A stretch of 64,000 nt of DNA, taken from Apiotrichum sp. Y4204 (lineage: Eukaryota > Basidiomycota > Tremellomycetes > Trichosporonales > Trichosporonaceae). The notes beneath the pieces were generated by a model. That model was not told the origin of the DNA. It did no database searches and worked only from the letters and a program-made list of their open reading frames with translations. Location: contig JAMYHL010000047.1 in NCBI GenBank assembly GCA_025531455.1, positions 186,001 through 250,000 of the forward strand, read 5' to 3'. Both the position numbers and the translations under genes were made by a program. Position 1 is the stretch's first letter, and every line of letters begins with the position of its first letter. This document shows, piece by piece, positions 54,972 to 64,000 of the stretch.

Positions 54972-56173
54972 GCGTGATGACTGTGACTAGGGCATTAGTG
55001 TTGGGCCAGTGGACCAGGCCACGGCCCCCGCAATGAATTGAGCAAAGCGACCCACCATGATGATGTCGTCAACAAACGTGAGGACAAAGGGCAGTGAACG
55101 AAAGTTGCCGAACCCGAACCAGAATACTAGATGCAGTTAAATGTCGGCCGTCGATGTATCACAGGATGATTGGCCCACAGCCACAGAGAAGGAAGCGACG
55201 AGGGTCACCAGCGCCTGACCGACTCTCAAACAGCGAACGGCGGAGCAACCGGAGGTGTGGGTATCCCGCTATCCAGCAATGAGAGGGGGTTGAATGATAT
55301 GCAACCTGCGGCGGCTTGGTTCGAAGTTATCGTCACAGAATGATGGATATGCAGTAATGTGTTGGTGTCGAGATAGGGTAACGAGGGTTACGAACAGAAG
55401 GGATATTGGCGGAGGATCCAGAGCTGTGGGTGGGTTCGAGAGCGAGATATGGGAGATGAGACGACGCGAGCGAGAACCAACGACAGACGAACAGGATGGA
55501 GAAAGGAACAAGTAAAGGGGGGGAGGAGGCGTAAAGGAAAGGAGAGAATGTGAGAGGAGAGTAGGGCCGTGGATCTGAGGAGCAAGGCAATGCGTGTCAC
55601 AGCTTCACAGATTGTGTAAAGATGTACAAATGCCAAAGCGTGAAAAGGAACAGTACAAAGTCCCACTTTGGACACACTCACACACACCCCATGCACACAA
55701 ACACGCGACTATCAATGGCCGATGGGCCTGGTTGGTTACTGGAATTACTGGCCTAACTGGGTGACTTGGTAACTGTGTGCACACAAGTACACAAAGTGCC
55801 TGCATGCACGTAGGTGGTACCCCTGGTGTAGGTATCCAGTGACACAACGAGTACAGAGTGGCGTGCCAGGTGCGCAGGTGCGTGTCGAGCGCGACTGTAC
55901 GCGCATGTACGCACAAGTGTGCGGTGCGACTGTGCAGCATGCAGCATGCAGCACGAGGTCCAGGAAGGAGGTTGTGCAGGTGCGCGAGGTGCGCCAAGCA
56001 AGCGACGTTGCCCCCTTGGGTGGCGGTATGGCGGAAGAGCAGAGGAGACTCGAGGCACGGCGGATTGAAGTGGGTAAAACGTTGCACAACGGCCGCAGCA
56101 GCCGGGGGGGGGAGGGAGGGGCAGCCAAAAAATGGATGCTGCAAAGAGGGGCTTTTGTTGATCCTTCGACTAA

Positions 56174-56237
56174 TTTTTTTTTTCCTTTTCTTTTATTTTT
56201 CTTTTTTTTCTTTTTCTTTTCTTCTCTTTTTTTTCTA
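56174..56237 (+). repeat. Long polypyrimidine (T/C) tract
   Basis: About 64 bp of almost pure T and C on the plus strand, interrupted by a single A near 56195, and followed by AT-rich DNA to about 56410. Such tracts may disfavour nucleosomes or form triplex structures. It is unlike its GC-richer surroundings. Confidence 0.85.
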
Positions 56238-57122
56238 TTGCAACTGCTTCGATAACTTAATCAGTAAGCAATCCTTTTCCAATAGCATGCAGATATATGC
56301 AGCTAGTCACAGGCGCGGATTGTTGAGAACAATGAAATTCTTATTTACCCCAAATTTCTTATTAGGCAGCATTGCTCGTGCTAGATATGTTTTTAGTTAT
56401 TTAGGAATCTGGAGGGACCTTGTAAGCTTGGTTGGATTGGGCATCATCAGGATATCAGGGGCTCTTAACTGCACCACCTTGCCCATCCGGCACGTCGACA
56501 CCAGCCATATTACGATGTGGAGCAGGCCCCCCCGTACCCCTGTTCGCTGGTCTCTCCCGCTGCCGGTGATGTTTACATTTGGCTTTTCTCCCTTCATTAC
56601 GGCAACCCCCTCAACCACGCACAAAACCCCGCGTTCCTCTGCTCATGTCGTGCTCGCGTCGTCAAGCAGCATAACGGCATGGACCCCCCTCCGTCTGGAA
56701 GCTTTGCATAAGGGCATATATTGAGGGTGCACCAGAAGTAGTAAACGAACAGAAGCAGGAACCAAGCACCCAGCGACTCATCACTGACCTTCCAGCCTCT
56801 TTGTTTTCACTGACGACCAGTCCGAGCATCACTACTGATGCTCTGCGCTGACCTTGCACCTCTAGGATGGCTGGCAGACCCGGATATCAACCATTACGTT
56901 GTCATCCCATCGATCGTTCTCCCCGGGTCCAAGGTCACCTCGTGGTCGTGTTGTCGTATTGTGCAGAGCATTTGGCTGAGACCCTTCAACAACAGATCAT
57001 GACTGTTCAGCTGTCAAGGTCGCCTGCGGATATCAGCATGAAGTAGCTTACGGATGCTGATGAGCTAGAATAGTTAAGGGAGACAAGACCGTAGGTGCCA
57101 CATCCGACGGGTTACTGGGATC

Positions 57123-57465
57123 ATGCTCGATGGGTCCGTCTCGGACCAGAAGATGTGGCGATATGGTCCTGTGCAGTACTCGGACACTTTTAAGATTGGG
57201 GCTAACTGGGATATTTCTGTGTCCGGTACCGACAGGAGATGTGAATTGCCGGAACAAACGAGGGGTACCATTATTGTCGATGTTTCCGGAGACGGTTGCA
57301 TTAGATTAACAGCGCTTTGATGAACGCGATGGACCTTGCATTACTAACGTCACAGTCCGCTGACTTCCCGGAGGTGCAAGATAACATCATAGGACTACTC
57401 GAACGACTGGAGAAGTGTCGACCAGATTGGTATCGCGGTCGGAACTTTTCCGTCAGGATTTGAAG
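57123..57465 (+). pseudogene. Possible gene relic
   Basis: Two adjacent open segments read as protein-like: 57123-57320 (starting MLDGSVSDQKMWRYGP, with GTIIVDVSGDGCIRLTAL at its end) and 57323-57463 (MNAMDLALLTS, then DFPEVQDNIIGLLERLEKCR). They sit in different frames, with stops between and no clear splice sites. The VSGDG-x-x-RLTAL part loosely recalls thiamine-diphosphate enzyme motifs (GDGSF..T..EL), but this is weak. It may be a decayed gene or chance. Confidence 0.2.
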
Positions 57466-58250
57466 GCGGATGAAGTGGAGACACCATCGTGGTCATGGAT
57501 GGTGCCCAAAGCAGCGCACTGCACCAATGTACAAAATATAGTAGATTTGATTATACGGCGACTGGTTGTCTAGACAGAAGCCACAAACCTGGATTTTCGA
57601 TGAAAGACATGAGAATACCAGTAACCGGCGGTCCAGAGTGTCTGAGTACGCTTGGGTTCTCTAGTTCAGCAGTTCACCTGACGTCACTGACCCCTGTGTG
57701 AGGATGCAAACGCGTTTGGGTGCAGGCGGTTGAAGCACCGATGGGAACGCCATGAAGCCTGTCATTATCCCAGGGCCAGACGCTGAATGATGCAAGTTTG
57801 ATAGTCTCATCAGGTCAACTCGCTGTCTGTCTGGCGTAGGGGACATATCCTATGGGCCTATGCGCCTGATCGGTTCCAGACTTGGGTCCGAGACGCTTCT
57901 GGCAACGGCTGTTGGCCAAGGTGTGGGGCCGCCGGCGATGGGCGCGATGGGGGAAACAAACTCACTAACGTGGGTTAGTGTCGCCTTTTGGTAGCAAAGT
58001 AAACTGACCGTTTTGCTAAGTGCATTGTCATGGCAAATTGCCAAATAGGTGAACGAGATCGTGCTGATCACGGATCACTGTCTCAGCGTCTCAGCTTCTC
58101 AAAATATCAGCTATCAGCTATTTCTTATCCGGACTGCTTAGAGCATGGTCGACGCCTCGACACGCTCGACGTTGCAAAAAACATCTCACGCTGTCGTCCT
58201 CCGGGCCTGTAGGCCTCCTGGTAGGTGCAGCCCACTTGTAGCCAAGGGGA

Positions 58251-58320
58251 CGAGAGGGCCGAGAGGGTCGAGAGGGGCCAGAGAGGGTGGCGCGAGAGGC
58301 TCAAGAGGGGCCAGAGGGGG
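58251..58320 (+). repeat. GA-rich degenerate minisatellite
   Basis: Imperfect units of GAGAGGG and GAGAGGGGCCAG recur about six times in 70 bp (GACGAGAGGGCC, GAGAGGGTCG, AGAGGGGCCAG, and so on), roughly 240-300 bp upstream of the NAF1 start. It is strongly purine-biased on the plus strand. Confidence 0.75.
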
Positions 58321-58556
58321 TGACTGCTTTTAATAAAGGTCGGATGAATTATGAAATAACTGTTGGAATCCACGTGACAGGGCTACCATGGCCGGCACGG
58401 CCATGCACTCACGTACCAGCACCACTTTGTGTACCCCGTGGGGTAGACATCAACATTTTGTGAGTTCTGTCATTTTTGACGGATTGACGAGCGTGATCCG
58501 TGACGAGACTCTTCTCACTCCTCCATCACAGTTGATTCACCGCATCCACATTCACC

Positions 58557-60614
58557 ATGGACCCCGACAGCGACACCGAGATAGAACTTGCGATCGACTC
58601 GACTTTGGAGCATGTCGAATGTGAGGACGGATCGCACGCCCCAGGCGCCACTCCTTCCGAGTCCGCCGCCCTGCCAGCGACCGGGACTGCGTCGCTTGCC
58701 CAAACACCATCATCCACAGAGTTTGTCGTACCACCTGCACCGCAACTCGTCGATGACCTCACGCTTATCGCAAGTATGGTTGAACGCGGGGATGTTGTGG
58801 GCGTCGTTCCTCCTGTTAGCATGAGCGCATCCGAGAAACGGCGGCTTGTCGAGGCGAGTATGGCTAAAGCTCGTGCCGAGAAACAAGCTGCAGGCACATC
58901 GGACGCATCAACAGCACCCTCAGCTTCAACTGCTACCCAACCTTCCATCGAAGCCGGAGCCGATATCGACAGCGATTCCTCTTCAGAATTCGAGACAGAC
59001 AGCGAAAGTGAGAGCGATAGTGATGCCGGACATGTGCCGAAGAAGGCGAAGGAGCACGCAACTCTTAGCGAAAGGGAGCATGCGACAATCAAGGCGGAGA
59101 TCAACCGTATGGTCGACAATAACGAAGAGGACGATTCATCGTCGTCAGATGACTCGGATGATCACGCTGCGGGCATGCTCGACAACCTCGGGCTCGACTT
59201 TGTCGACGATTCGGACGATGAGGGCGCCGGCGCGGGTATCGTGAGCGCCCACGAGCAGCCGCTTCCGCCAGTGCCTCTTCCTCCGGTCAGCGTTCTTCCA
59301 GATAACGTTGAACTCATCATTGCTGGAGACGTGTTCAGTTGGATGAAAGACCGGAGCTTGGAGGCTTGGAGATCGAAAACGAGCAAGCTGGCGAAGGTGG
59401 AGAACGACGATGACAGCAAGCCGGAGAGCACCGACGTTACCATGAATGAGACCGCTATGAAGACAGAGCCTGAGCAGAAACCACCTGCTACCGATGCCTC
59501 CCCATCTCCCGCCTCACCGACAACGGTCACAACACCCAAGTTCACGTCCTCCGGTACCCTAGTGGTACAAGCCATGCAGGCCCCGGGCCAGGGCTGGCTG
59601 GAAGAAGGGAGTGTTATCTGTCTTGCGGATCGCCGTGTGTTGGGCACTGTGTCCGAAACATTTGGACCCCTCGAGTCACCATTCTACTCAATCCGCCTAC
59701 CACCGCCACCATACCCATATCCTACTAATGAGGATGTGACTAAGGGTGTCCGTGTCTACTTCCCGTCCGCGCCTCAGTATCGCAAGTTTGTGGACATGCA
59801 CGCGGTGCGCGATCCCCGCTTCCGTTCGGACGCCAGTAACGTCTTTGATGAAGAGGTGGGGGAGGATGAGATGGAGTGGAGTGACGATGAAGCGGAGAGC
59901 GCCGCGCGCCGCGCAAGGAAGGAACGGCGTCGCGGATCTCGTGCGCCTTCAGCAACCCCCCGCATCGGGCATGCTGGCTTGCCGCCGCGTCCACACTTTG
60001 ACTACGCACGTGACGATGACATGGCCTCCCTCCACGGTGATGGGGACGAATGGGACGCCGTTTCCGACGCTGGATCCTCGATGTCCACTTCGTCCCGGGC
60101 ACTCGTGAGCTACGACGATATGGCGCCCGGCGGCAGCAGCGGCGATGGCGGCAGTAACCGGGCACAGCGGCAAGGTCGTGGACGCGGACGCGGCCGTGGT
60201 CGGCAGGGCAACCGCAGCAGCTCGGGACAAGGTCGACCGACTGGGCAAGGCCGTTCCAACCACCCTTTGCCCCCTCGTCCGATGCCCAACTGGCAAGCCC
60301 CCAGCGCGCACTCGATGAACCCGATGAACATGAACACGGCCATGTATCAGTCATACCAGCCAGGGGGCTACTCTCCGGACCAGCCAAGCGTAGGCATGCC
60401 AATGGGGATGGGTATGCCCATGGGTATGCCTATGGGTGCGATGCCGATGGGCATGCCGATGGGTAACATGGGTTTCGCTGCTCCGCAGCCTGGCCAGGGC
60501 CAGAGCGCCCCTGTCATCAATCCACGCTTTGCGCATATGATGGGTGGAATGTACTGGGGCCAGCAGCAGGGGCAGGGCGGAGATGACGGAGAAGGCCATG
60601 AATTAGGCGAGTAG
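58557..60614 (+). CDS. NAF1: H/ACA RNP assembly factor Naf1
   Basis: A single exon of 685 codons, unusual in this window. Naf1 escorts nascent H/ACA snoRNPs and is later replaced by Gar1. The N-terminal third is acidic and Ser-rich (SDSSSEFETDSESESDSD). The Gar1/Naf1 core spans about 245-430: LPDNVELIIAGDVFSWM, then GTLVVQAMQAPGQGWLEEGSVICLADRRVLGTVSETFGPLESPFYSIRLP and PQYRKFVDMHAVRDPRFRSDASNVFDEE. Downstream are an RRARKERRRGSR basic patch, an RG-rich stretch (about 540-560: QRQGRGRGRGRGR) and a Met-Pro-Gly tandem tail (about 615-645). The start is the first in-frame ATG, preceded by an in-frame short leader. Confidence 0.92.
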   Translation: MDPDSDTEIELAIDSTLEHVECEDGSHAPGATPSESAALPATGTASLAQTPSSTEFVVPPAPQLVDDLTLIASMVERGDVVGVVPPVSMSASEKRRLVEASMAKARAEKQAAGTSDASTAPSASTATQPSIEAGADIDSDSSSEFETDSESESDSDAGHVPKKAKEHATLSEREHATIKAEINRMVDNNEEDDSSSSDDSDDHAAGMLDNLGLDFVDDSDDEGAGAGIVSAHEQPLPPVPLPPVSVLPDNVELIIAGDVFSWMKDRSLEAWRSKTSKLAKVENDDDSKPESTDVTMNETAMKTEPEQKPPATDASPSPASPTTVTTPKFTSSGTLVVQAMQAPGQGWLEEGSVICLADRRVLGTVSETFGPLESPFYSIRLPPPPYPYPTNEDVTKGVRVYFPSAPQYRKFVDMHAVRDPRFRSDASNVFDEEVGEDEMEWSDDEAESAARRARKERRRGSRAPSATPRIGHAGLPPRPHFDYARDDDMASLHGDGDEWDAVSDAGSSMSTSSRALVSYDDMAPGGSSGDGGSNRAQRQGRGRGRGRGRQGNRSSSGQGRPTGQGRSNHPLPPRPMPNWQAPSAHSMNPMNMNTAMYQSYQPGGYSPDQPSVGMPMGMGMPMGMPMGAMPMGMPMGNMGFAAPQPGQGQSAPVINPRFAHMMGGMYWGQQQGQGGDDGEGHELGE

Positions 60615-61022
60615 ACCTACAAAACATAAACACATGCATCGACCATCACTTCCGTTGCTTCCTTTGCGTGGATCTTTTTCTGGATATCTGTAACCCATAC
60701 GACATTTGTGTGATTTGTGTGTGGGTAGACAGACATGGTTGCAGGTCGATTCGAGACTCAATCCCCTCAATCGCTGCAATGGAAACCCTCTATTAGAAAC
60801 CTGGCTCGATGTGCTGATACAGTTCAATGTAGTTACGTAATGAGGTTGGCCCGCTTCCCAGAGCCCAAAACCGCCTTGTCTCTGTGTCGCGAGGGGGGAT
60901 GTTGAGCAGCGCGCTCGATGAACAACAATCAACAAAATGGAGATCCACCTTTAACCCTCTCAACCTCGACTTCGTCTCCGCAATCCTCTGGCCGTGCATC
61001 CGGCCCTGCCATTCCATTGACA
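60615..61022. other. Intergenic region
   Basis: The 3' flank of NAF1 and the promoter of CDC73. An in-frame ATG at 60918 would add 35 residues to CDC73 but is not favoured because family members begin with the DPL..LR block. No other feature was seen. Confidence 0.55.
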
Positions 61023-62631
61023 ATGGCGACCTCAGACCCCCTTGACCTCCTCCGGGAATCCATCAGCGGAGACCGCCCGGCGACGCTCCGCACTTCAACC
61101 GGCGACGAGACGACTGCTCTCGCTTCAGCCGCATCCATCTCGTTTCCTCAAGCCTCCGGCGACCCCATCAGCATCCCCAAGGACGCACCGACTAGGTATC
61201 TCCGCAGCAGCGATGCCAAGAGTGGGACCTACACAATTGGTCAGATCTGGCTGGCGTGGACCGAACGCGAGGCAGGCTTCCGTGAATACTTCGACAAGAG
61301 CCAAGCTGCGGGTGGTGGTGTCGTCAACACGGACAGAAAGGGTGTCGTATCTTTCCTTCGTGGCGAGTCGGATGGTGGAGGTCGTGTGGTCCGCAAGGGC
61401 GAAGAAGGTATGTGGTTGTCTGGTGAGTTGAACGGAAGGAACTGACATAAACAGGCAAAGCGGCAGCCGCTTCCGGAGTAACGGCGGCCGAAGCAGGACC
61501 ATCACGCCCTGCAGCAGCACCAAAGCGCAAGTATGAAGTGGATATGGCCGACCGCGAGTTCTGCAAAAAGGTAAGCTGTCGGTAAGCGCATTCCCATATT
61601 AACAAGCAGCTACGGGCAGAGGAGGTTGAGCTACGGGACCGGAACACGGTCTTGCGCGTGTCACATAATGGCAAGGTCAACGTACGTGACGAGACGCAAA
61701 CGTGTGCTAACTCTGCCAGAATTTCCAGTCATTCCTTCAGACAGTAATGAGCGAAAAAATCCGTGCTTTGCGCAAGTCTTTCGAGTCCGGCGGCCGCTCG
61801 CAGCCCCAACAGCAACACGCAATCCGTAAGTAACCTCCTCCATGAAGCGGCTAACTGGAAACAGCAAGCAGTGGACACCGAAAGCACAAAGCTGTTAGCC
61901 CTATTATCCTTATCTCCTCTTCGCCCACAGCGCTCGTTACTATGTGGAACGTGAAGAAGTTCTTGGAGCAGGGAATGTGAGCTATCTTCTTGGTCCTGTG
62001 ACTAACATTTAGCTTTGAGCCGTCTGATGCTGCACGCCAGGCCGCGGTGGAGGCCGGTAATCCACGTGCGGAAGACGTGATCCGTGTTGAGAGGAAACGG
62101 AGTGGGCCAAGTGGTGAGTACTGTGCTTCCGCATGGGACAACAGCAGCTTGTACTCTGCGTGAATATATGGCTGACACCTCGAAGGCGATGTTACCTCAA
62201 GCTACTACGTTGTTGACAGTGTTGAGGCACTACAGAAGTTTGGAGCGGACGCATGGTGAGTAACTCACATCCTTTGTCGTTCATGGCACTGACTGGTCAG
62301 GGATCGTGTCATTTGTGTTGTGACCACTGGTCAGGCATGGCAGTTCAAGCCTTACAAATGGATGGACCCGAAGATTCTTTTCCGTAATGGTACGTTAAGG
62401 GCTTGATAAACTTGAGAAACGTCTATAACCGTATAGTCAAGGGCATCTACTTTCAATGGCACAACGAACCCGTAAACCCCGCTATCCGCGAATGGAACGT
62501 GGCCGAGATGAGGGTGAGTGAATGACAGTGGGAGCCAAGCTGATAGCCAGGTCGACCGCTTTAAGCGTCACACGGACCGCCAGGTTGTGGCCGAGTTTTG
62601 GCGTGTACTCGATTTGGCCAGGCGGCGATGA
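61023..62631 (+). CDS. CDC73: Paf1 complex subunit Cdc73
   Basis: Exons are 61023-61407, 61455-61570, 61610-61681, 61720-61825, 61865-61976, 62013-62113, 62186-62255, 62301-62389, 62437-62513 and 62551-62631, giving 402 aa. Cdc73 is a subunit of the Paf1 complex, which travels with RNA polymerase II and promotes histone modification and elongation. The N-terminus [14 protein letters not shown] and the [10 protein letters not shown] block fit the family. The C-terminal Ras-like domain is complete: [95 protein letters not shown] and [20 protein letters not shown]. Ten exons agree in phase. Confidence 0.93.
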
Positions 62632-63149
62632 TCTGAGCCGATGAGTAGATATGGGTAGACAATGGCCTGTGATCTCGTCGCGACAGATGATGCCACTGGC
62701 TAATCAATCGGTGTCCGTAGGGGACGCAGCGTCCTGCCAGTTTTGTTTGCTAAACCTCCTGCATGTCTCACCGGGTTGTCCCAGTTGAGAGAGCGTGTGA
62801 GGTGTGAAAGGATAGCATCGACGTTGCATGCATAGTACATAGTAACAATGGCATGATTGAAGAGTCTGTACAGCACTTTCGGGTGGTGGGGTGAATGAAT
62901 GTTGTGCGCCACACGGGAAAGGGTCGGGGGGGTTTGCTGGCAGCGGGTTGTTGGGGCACGATGAAACAGACACGATGCACTACGATGACTATGACGAGTG
63001 GCGAGGGGTTATTCGGCCGTTGGTAGCGTCACGCATGCCGCACGGTATCGCCTATCAGCTCACTGTTCAGCACCACACAACAGTTCTTCCAAGTATCCCT
63101 CGCACCCAGAAGCAAGCCCGAGCGCTTTGCCGGCGATTTACTTCCTCCC
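62632..63149. other. Intergenic region
   Basis: The 3' flank of CDC73 and the promoter of the last gene. No gene, repeat or RNA was seen. Confidence 0.5.
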
Positions 63150-64000
63150 ATGTCTCTTTTCGCCACCACAACAGCGGAACCCCAACCTTCAGGAATGTCC
63201 GTTATCGGCTTCATCGTTAACGGCGTCCGACACGGCAGCTACATCGCCCCCGAATGGTGGCCTGACGCGGGCATGACAATGTGGATGTTCGTGTCGGGCC
63301 TTACGAGCGACGAGGTCCAGACTATGGCGCGCAGGCTACATGGTGTACAGTGGTGAGTAGCAAGGTTGGGCCGAACGCCGACCGGAGGCATGAGACAAGG
63401 TTCGCCGAGATCCCTAGTCAATATTCTCATTGCCGTTACCCCACCACAGATGCTCACAGTTGCAGGATGCAAGACGATGGCCTCGCGACACTCCGCAGGC
63501 CTCTCGACGCGTTGCGCGGTATCCTCGAGGGCACCGTCACATCGATGCCGGACCACGCCTGGCGGACGTGGAACGGACCTCCTCGCTGGGCGTACTTTGT
63601 GGTGAGTCTTCGCGCTTCTGGAACTCGACGGCCCGCCTCTGGAACTTGACAGCCCGGTGGAGCGGTCGGAAAAGGCGGGCTTATGGGGATAGCATTAGAC
63701 ACAACGACGGATTTCACACAACGACGGATTCCCAAATCGGTATCATCTGACTCGAAGGACTTCGATAACGAGGAGTACGAGATATGGCGGTACGGCGCCC
63801 ATGAGTTGTGCTCTGGCCGCACAACCTTCACCGATCTGACCTGGCAAGGGTGGTGTGCGCTCCGCCAGCGCATGCTTGACGTGGAGGTGAACCAGCCTGT
63901 GAGTTGCACTTTGCCACAATGTGGGGGACAAGAACATGGCACGTCTCCGCAGCCTCCTCATGAGTGTGCTTTCCCAAGAGTCATCCTGTTAGATGTCCCA
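63150..64000 (+). CDS. Unknown protein, 5' part only (runs off right edge)
   Basis: Predicted exons are 63150-63352, 63466-63601 and 63758-63898, with the gene continuing past 64000 (a possible next acceptor, CCTGTTAG, lies near 63992). The product begins MSLFATTTAEPQPSGMSVIG and contains FIVNGVRHGSYIAPEWWPDAGMTMWMFV, RTWNGPPRWAYFVDFDNEEYEIWRYGAHEL and TDLTWQGWCALRQRMLDVE. It is Trp-rich, with no obvious signal peptide or membrane segment. The second Met (residue 16) is an alternative start. No known family was recognised. Phase is consistent over the three exons. The second intron (63602-63757) carries two short tandem duplications. Confidence 0.55.
63617..63731. repeat. Two short tandem duplications inside an intron
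   Basis: TCTGGAACTCGACGGCCCG (63617-63635) is repeated with two changes directly after it (63638-63656), and CACAACGACGGATTT (about 63700-63714) is repeated at 63717-63730. Both pairs lie within the predicted 156-nt intron of the last gene, which is longer than most introns in the window, suggesting growth by duplication. Confidence 0.7.

Larger units (their letters stand above)
54972..58556. other. Longest gene-free stretch (3.6 kb), divergent
   Basis: Between the Ras gene (-) and NAF1 (+). Both strands were scanned. Open frames up to 288 codons occur around 55839-56724, but they cross a pyrimidine tract and low-complexity sequence and are rejected. A low-confidence relic-like block lies at 57123-57465, and a GA-rich minisatellite at 58251-58320. 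No tRNA, snRNA or transposon hallmark was recognised. The region may hold unrecognised ncRNA or a decayed element. Confidence 0.4.

Noticed and set aside
55839..56724. Open frames of 138 and 288 codons on the plus strand
   Set aside because: Both translate the polypyrimidine tract into Phe/Ser runs and have no start context, splice logic or family match.
58526..59119. 197-codon minus-strand frame, and a 220-codon one at 59740-60402
   Set aside because: Shadows of the NAF1 coding exon.
60918..61022. Upstream in-frame ATG extending CDC73 by 35 residues
   Set aside because: The family begins close to the DPL..LR block; the extension is Ser/Thr/Asn-rich and likely part of the leader.

Overview
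The window is nuclear DNA of a fungus, most likely a basidiomycete yeast of the Tremellomycetes (Trichosporonales or Tremellales). This is inferred from intron-dense protein genes with very short introns (many of 34-60 nt, GTGAGT/GTAAGT donors, CTNAC branch-like motifs just before the acceptor), third codon positions rich in C and G, and a fully eukaryotic gene set. No rRNA, convincing tRNA, transposon or CRISPR array was found.

Twenty-five protein genes were assembled by hand by joining exons across introns, with reading phase checked exon by exon. In order (strand): 1366-2578 (+) Erv2-type sulfhydryl oxidase; 2890-3466 (-) ATX1 copper chaperone; 4357-5360 (-) cytochrome b5-domain protein; 6073-6522 (-) histone H3; 8163-9312 (+) complex I LYR subunit NDUFB9; 9731-14432 (+) WDR7/rabconnectin-3 beta homologue; 14555-16249 (+) Ser/Thr-rich secreted protein; 17001-19192 (+) secreted GH18-like protein; 19955-21802 (+) BFR1; 22488-27640 (+) paladin-type phosphatase with 21 coding exons; 27777-29190 (-) REEP/Yop1 family; 30004-31156 (-) SURF1/SHY1; 31671-33626 (+) STN1-like OB-fold protein; 34647-36089 (-) disordered protein; 38205-39608 (+) geranylgeranyl diphosphate synthase; 39732-40676 (-) VFA1; 41133-42582 (+) UPF3; 42997-43608 (-) and 46235-47068 (+), two Kre9/Knh1-like secreted proteins head to head; 47435-50618 (-) ALG11 carrying an extra polytopic membrane region; 51511-52326 (-) COX6; 53924-54971 (-) Ras GTPase; 58557-60614 (+) NAF1; 61023-62631 (+) CDC73; 63150 to the right edge (+) an unknown, partial gene.

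The genes are housekeeping and do not form one pathway. Themes recur: mitochondrial respiration (NDUFB9, SURF1, COX6), redox and metal handling (ERV2, ATX1, cytochrome b5), secretory pathway and cell wall (ALG11, REEP, BFR1, VFA1, WDR7, Kre9-like proteins, GH18-like protein), and nuclear RNA or chromatin functions (H3, UPF3, NAF1, CDC73, STN1). Gene orientation is mixed, with tight convergent pairs (GGPPS/VFA1, paladin/REEP) and a few long empty divergent regions (36.1-38.2, 43.6-46.2 and 55.0-58.6 kb).

The most notable features are an apparent in-frame fusion of about nine extra membrane segments to ALG11, a three-domain paladin whose middle P-loop has lost its cysteine, microexons of 6 and 7 nt, a GC-AG intron, a GH18-like protein with a degraded catalytic motif, and a 32-bp perfect palindrome at 423-454. 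All exon boundaries are predictions from sequence; none was checked by alignment or transcript data.
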